From NCBI GenBank assembly GCA_029264655.1, contig JARHZY010000102.1:1-13581 (forward strand): a stretch of 13,581 nt of DNA, written 5' to 3'. The position numbers and the translations under genes are program-made. Origin of the DNA: Helicobacter sp. Lineage in GTDB: Bacteria; Campylobacterota; Campylobacteria; Campylobacterales; Helicobacteraceae. The notes below the pieces were generated by a model, which was not told the DNA's origin, ran no database searches, and saw only the letters and a program-made list of their open reading frames with translations. Positions 12,844 to 13,581 of the stretch are shown here, one piece after another (within the stretch, counting starts at the first letter, position 1; every line of letters begins with the position of its first letter).

Positions 12844-13581
12844 ATGATTTTAACACAAGACAAAGTAAAAGAGCTAAAGCTCACTGAAGGGAATATAACT
12901 ATACTAGATGGTGTAACAGAGATAGGCAAAGAAGCATTTCATGGTTGTAGGACTTTAAAAACAATAGTCATACCAGATAGTATAATAAAGATAGATAGTT
13001 CTGCTTTTCAAGGTTGTGAATCCCTACAAAAAATAACTTTACCAAAAAATGTAACAGAGATTGGTAGCTATGCGTTTTGGGGTTGCGAGTCTTTGCGAGA
13101 GATAAACATACCAGAGAGTGTAACACAAATTGGAGAACATGCTTTTCAATATTGTATATCTCTACAAAATGTAACTATACCAGATGGTGTAACAGAGATA
13201 GGCAAAGAAGCATTTTGTGATTGTAGGACTTTAAAAACAATAGTCATACCAGATAGTATAATAAAGATAGATAGCTTTGCTTTTCAATGTTGTAAATCTC
13301 TACAAAAAATAACTTTACCAAAAAATGTAGTAGAGATTGGTAGCTGTGCGTTTGGGCATTGCAAGTCTTTGCGAGAAATAAACATACCAGAGAGTGTAAC
13401 GCAAATTGGAGAAAGTGCTTTTGGGTATTGTGAATCTTTAAAAGAGATAACTATACCAGATGGTGTAATAAAGATTGGAGAAAGTGCTTTTGAAGGTTGT
13501 ATATCTTTACAAGAGATAACTATACCAGATGGTGTAATAAAGATTAGTAGTTTTGTTTTTGTGGGTTGCAAATCTTTACAA
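12844..13581 (+). CDS. BspA-type leucine-rich-repeat protein (3' end outside window)
   Basis: The frame is open from ATG 12844 to the window edge (246 residues). After a short N-terminus (MILTQDKVKELKLTEGN) with no signal peptide, it consists of about ten 23-residue repeats of the LRR_5/BspA type: I-x-I-P-x-x-V-x-x-I-G-x-x-A-F-x-x-C-x-S-L. Such repeats form solenoids used in protein binding, often on surfaces of host-associated bacteria. Units 1-4 and 5-8 are duplicates of one another (276 bp, 12907-13182 and 13183-13458), and units 9 and 10 are near copies. Cysteine is conserved once per repeat near position 18, with extra cysteines in the second block. AAGGAAAA upstream is a loose ribosome site. 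Without a leader it is cytoplasmic or exported by a non-Sec route, unless secretion signals lie beyond the window. Ligand and function unknown. Confidence 0.88.
   Translation, partial: MILTQDKVKELKLTEGNITILDGVTEIGKEAFHGCRTLKTIVIPDSIIKIDSSAFQGCESLQKITLPKNVTEIGSYAFWGCESLREINIPESVTQIGEHAFQYCISLQNVTIPDGVTEIGKEAFCDCRTLKTIVIPDSIIKIDSFAFQCCKSLQKITLPKNVVEIGSCAFGHCKSLREINIPESVTQIGESAFGYCESLKEITIPDGVIKIGESAFEGCISLQEITIPDGVIKISSFVFVGCKSLQ
12907..13458 (+). repeat. Direct 276-bp tandem duplication (4 x 69 bp) inside the LRR gene
   Basis: The 276 bases from 12907 (GATGGTGTAACAGAGATAGG) restart at 13183 with the same 20 bases. The order of four distinct 69-bp units is preserved, so this is a block duplication over the basic 69-bp LRR period. 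Differences cluster at the residues flanking the cysteine. Confidence 0.85.

Noticed and set aside
13284..13571. Minus-strand 95-aa repetitive reading frame
   Set aside because: Antisense shadow of the LRR repeats; its apparent repeats (FITPSGIVIS) are only the complement of the 69-bp units.
12907..13581. Regular ~69-bp repeats resembling a CRISPR or satellite array
   Set aside because: The repeats are coding, in frame throughout and match the LRR_5 consensus, with no unique spacers of constant length.
1..13581. tRNA, rRNA, insertion sequence, prophage or toxin-antitoxin locus
   Set aside because: I found no cloverleaf-type sequence, transposase, integrase or terminal inverted repeats with target duplications. 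The YwqK 'antitoxin' name alone does not show a toxin-antitoxin pair and no toxin gene is adjacent.

Overview
The window looks like a chromosomal segment of a Helicobacter-type member of the Campylobacterota. It is strongly AT-rich, uses AGGA-type ribosome binding sites and extended -10 promoters (TGnTAnnAT), and carries aroB directly followed by a MscS-family channel gene, an arrangement I recall from Helicobacter pylori. Other proteins match Campylobacterota forms of known enzymes (IspA, TpiA, a DapC-like aminotransferase). I could not run a database search, so genus level is an inference.

Layout. (1) 2-199: 3' end of a probable outer-membrane beta-barrel gene. (2) 478-1149 (+): a pseudopilin-like inner-membrane protein with no prepilin leader. 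(3) 3673-1228 (-): a same-direction cluster tpiA, ispA and an unrecognised 242-aa helical protein. (4) 4583-3865 (-): a decayed secreted YwqK/MORN-repeat gene with one frameshift and two in-frame stops. (5) 4584-5004: a 421-bp gene-free region with short palindromes. (6) 5005-7750 (+): aroB and a mechanosensitive channel gene, overlapping and translationally coupled. (7) 9621-7778 (-): a DapC-like aminotransferase with a TTG start, then an unrecognised 218-aa protein 14 bases downstream. (8) 9806-12625 (+): a 939-aa TonB-dependent outer-membrane receptor whose promoter lies inside a perfect inverted repeat. (9) 12844-window end (+): a BspA-type leucine-rich-repeat gene, cut off by the window edge, built from 69-bp units organised in a 276-bp higher-order duplication.

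The conserved metabolic genes serve glycolysis (tpiA), isoprenoid precursors (ispA), the shikimate pathway (aroB) and diaminopimelate/lysine synthesis (dapC-like). Around them lie faster-evolving surface or secreted genes: the barrel fragment, pseudopilin, YwqK pseudogene, TonB receptor and LRR protein. The TonB receptor also uses mainly AGA/AGG arginine codons, unlike aroB. I see no rRNA, tRNA, CRISPR array, insertion sequence or phage gene. The best leads are the leaderless pseudopilin, the operator-like palindrome over the receptor promoter, the reconstructable YwqK pseudogene and the duplicated LRR cassette.
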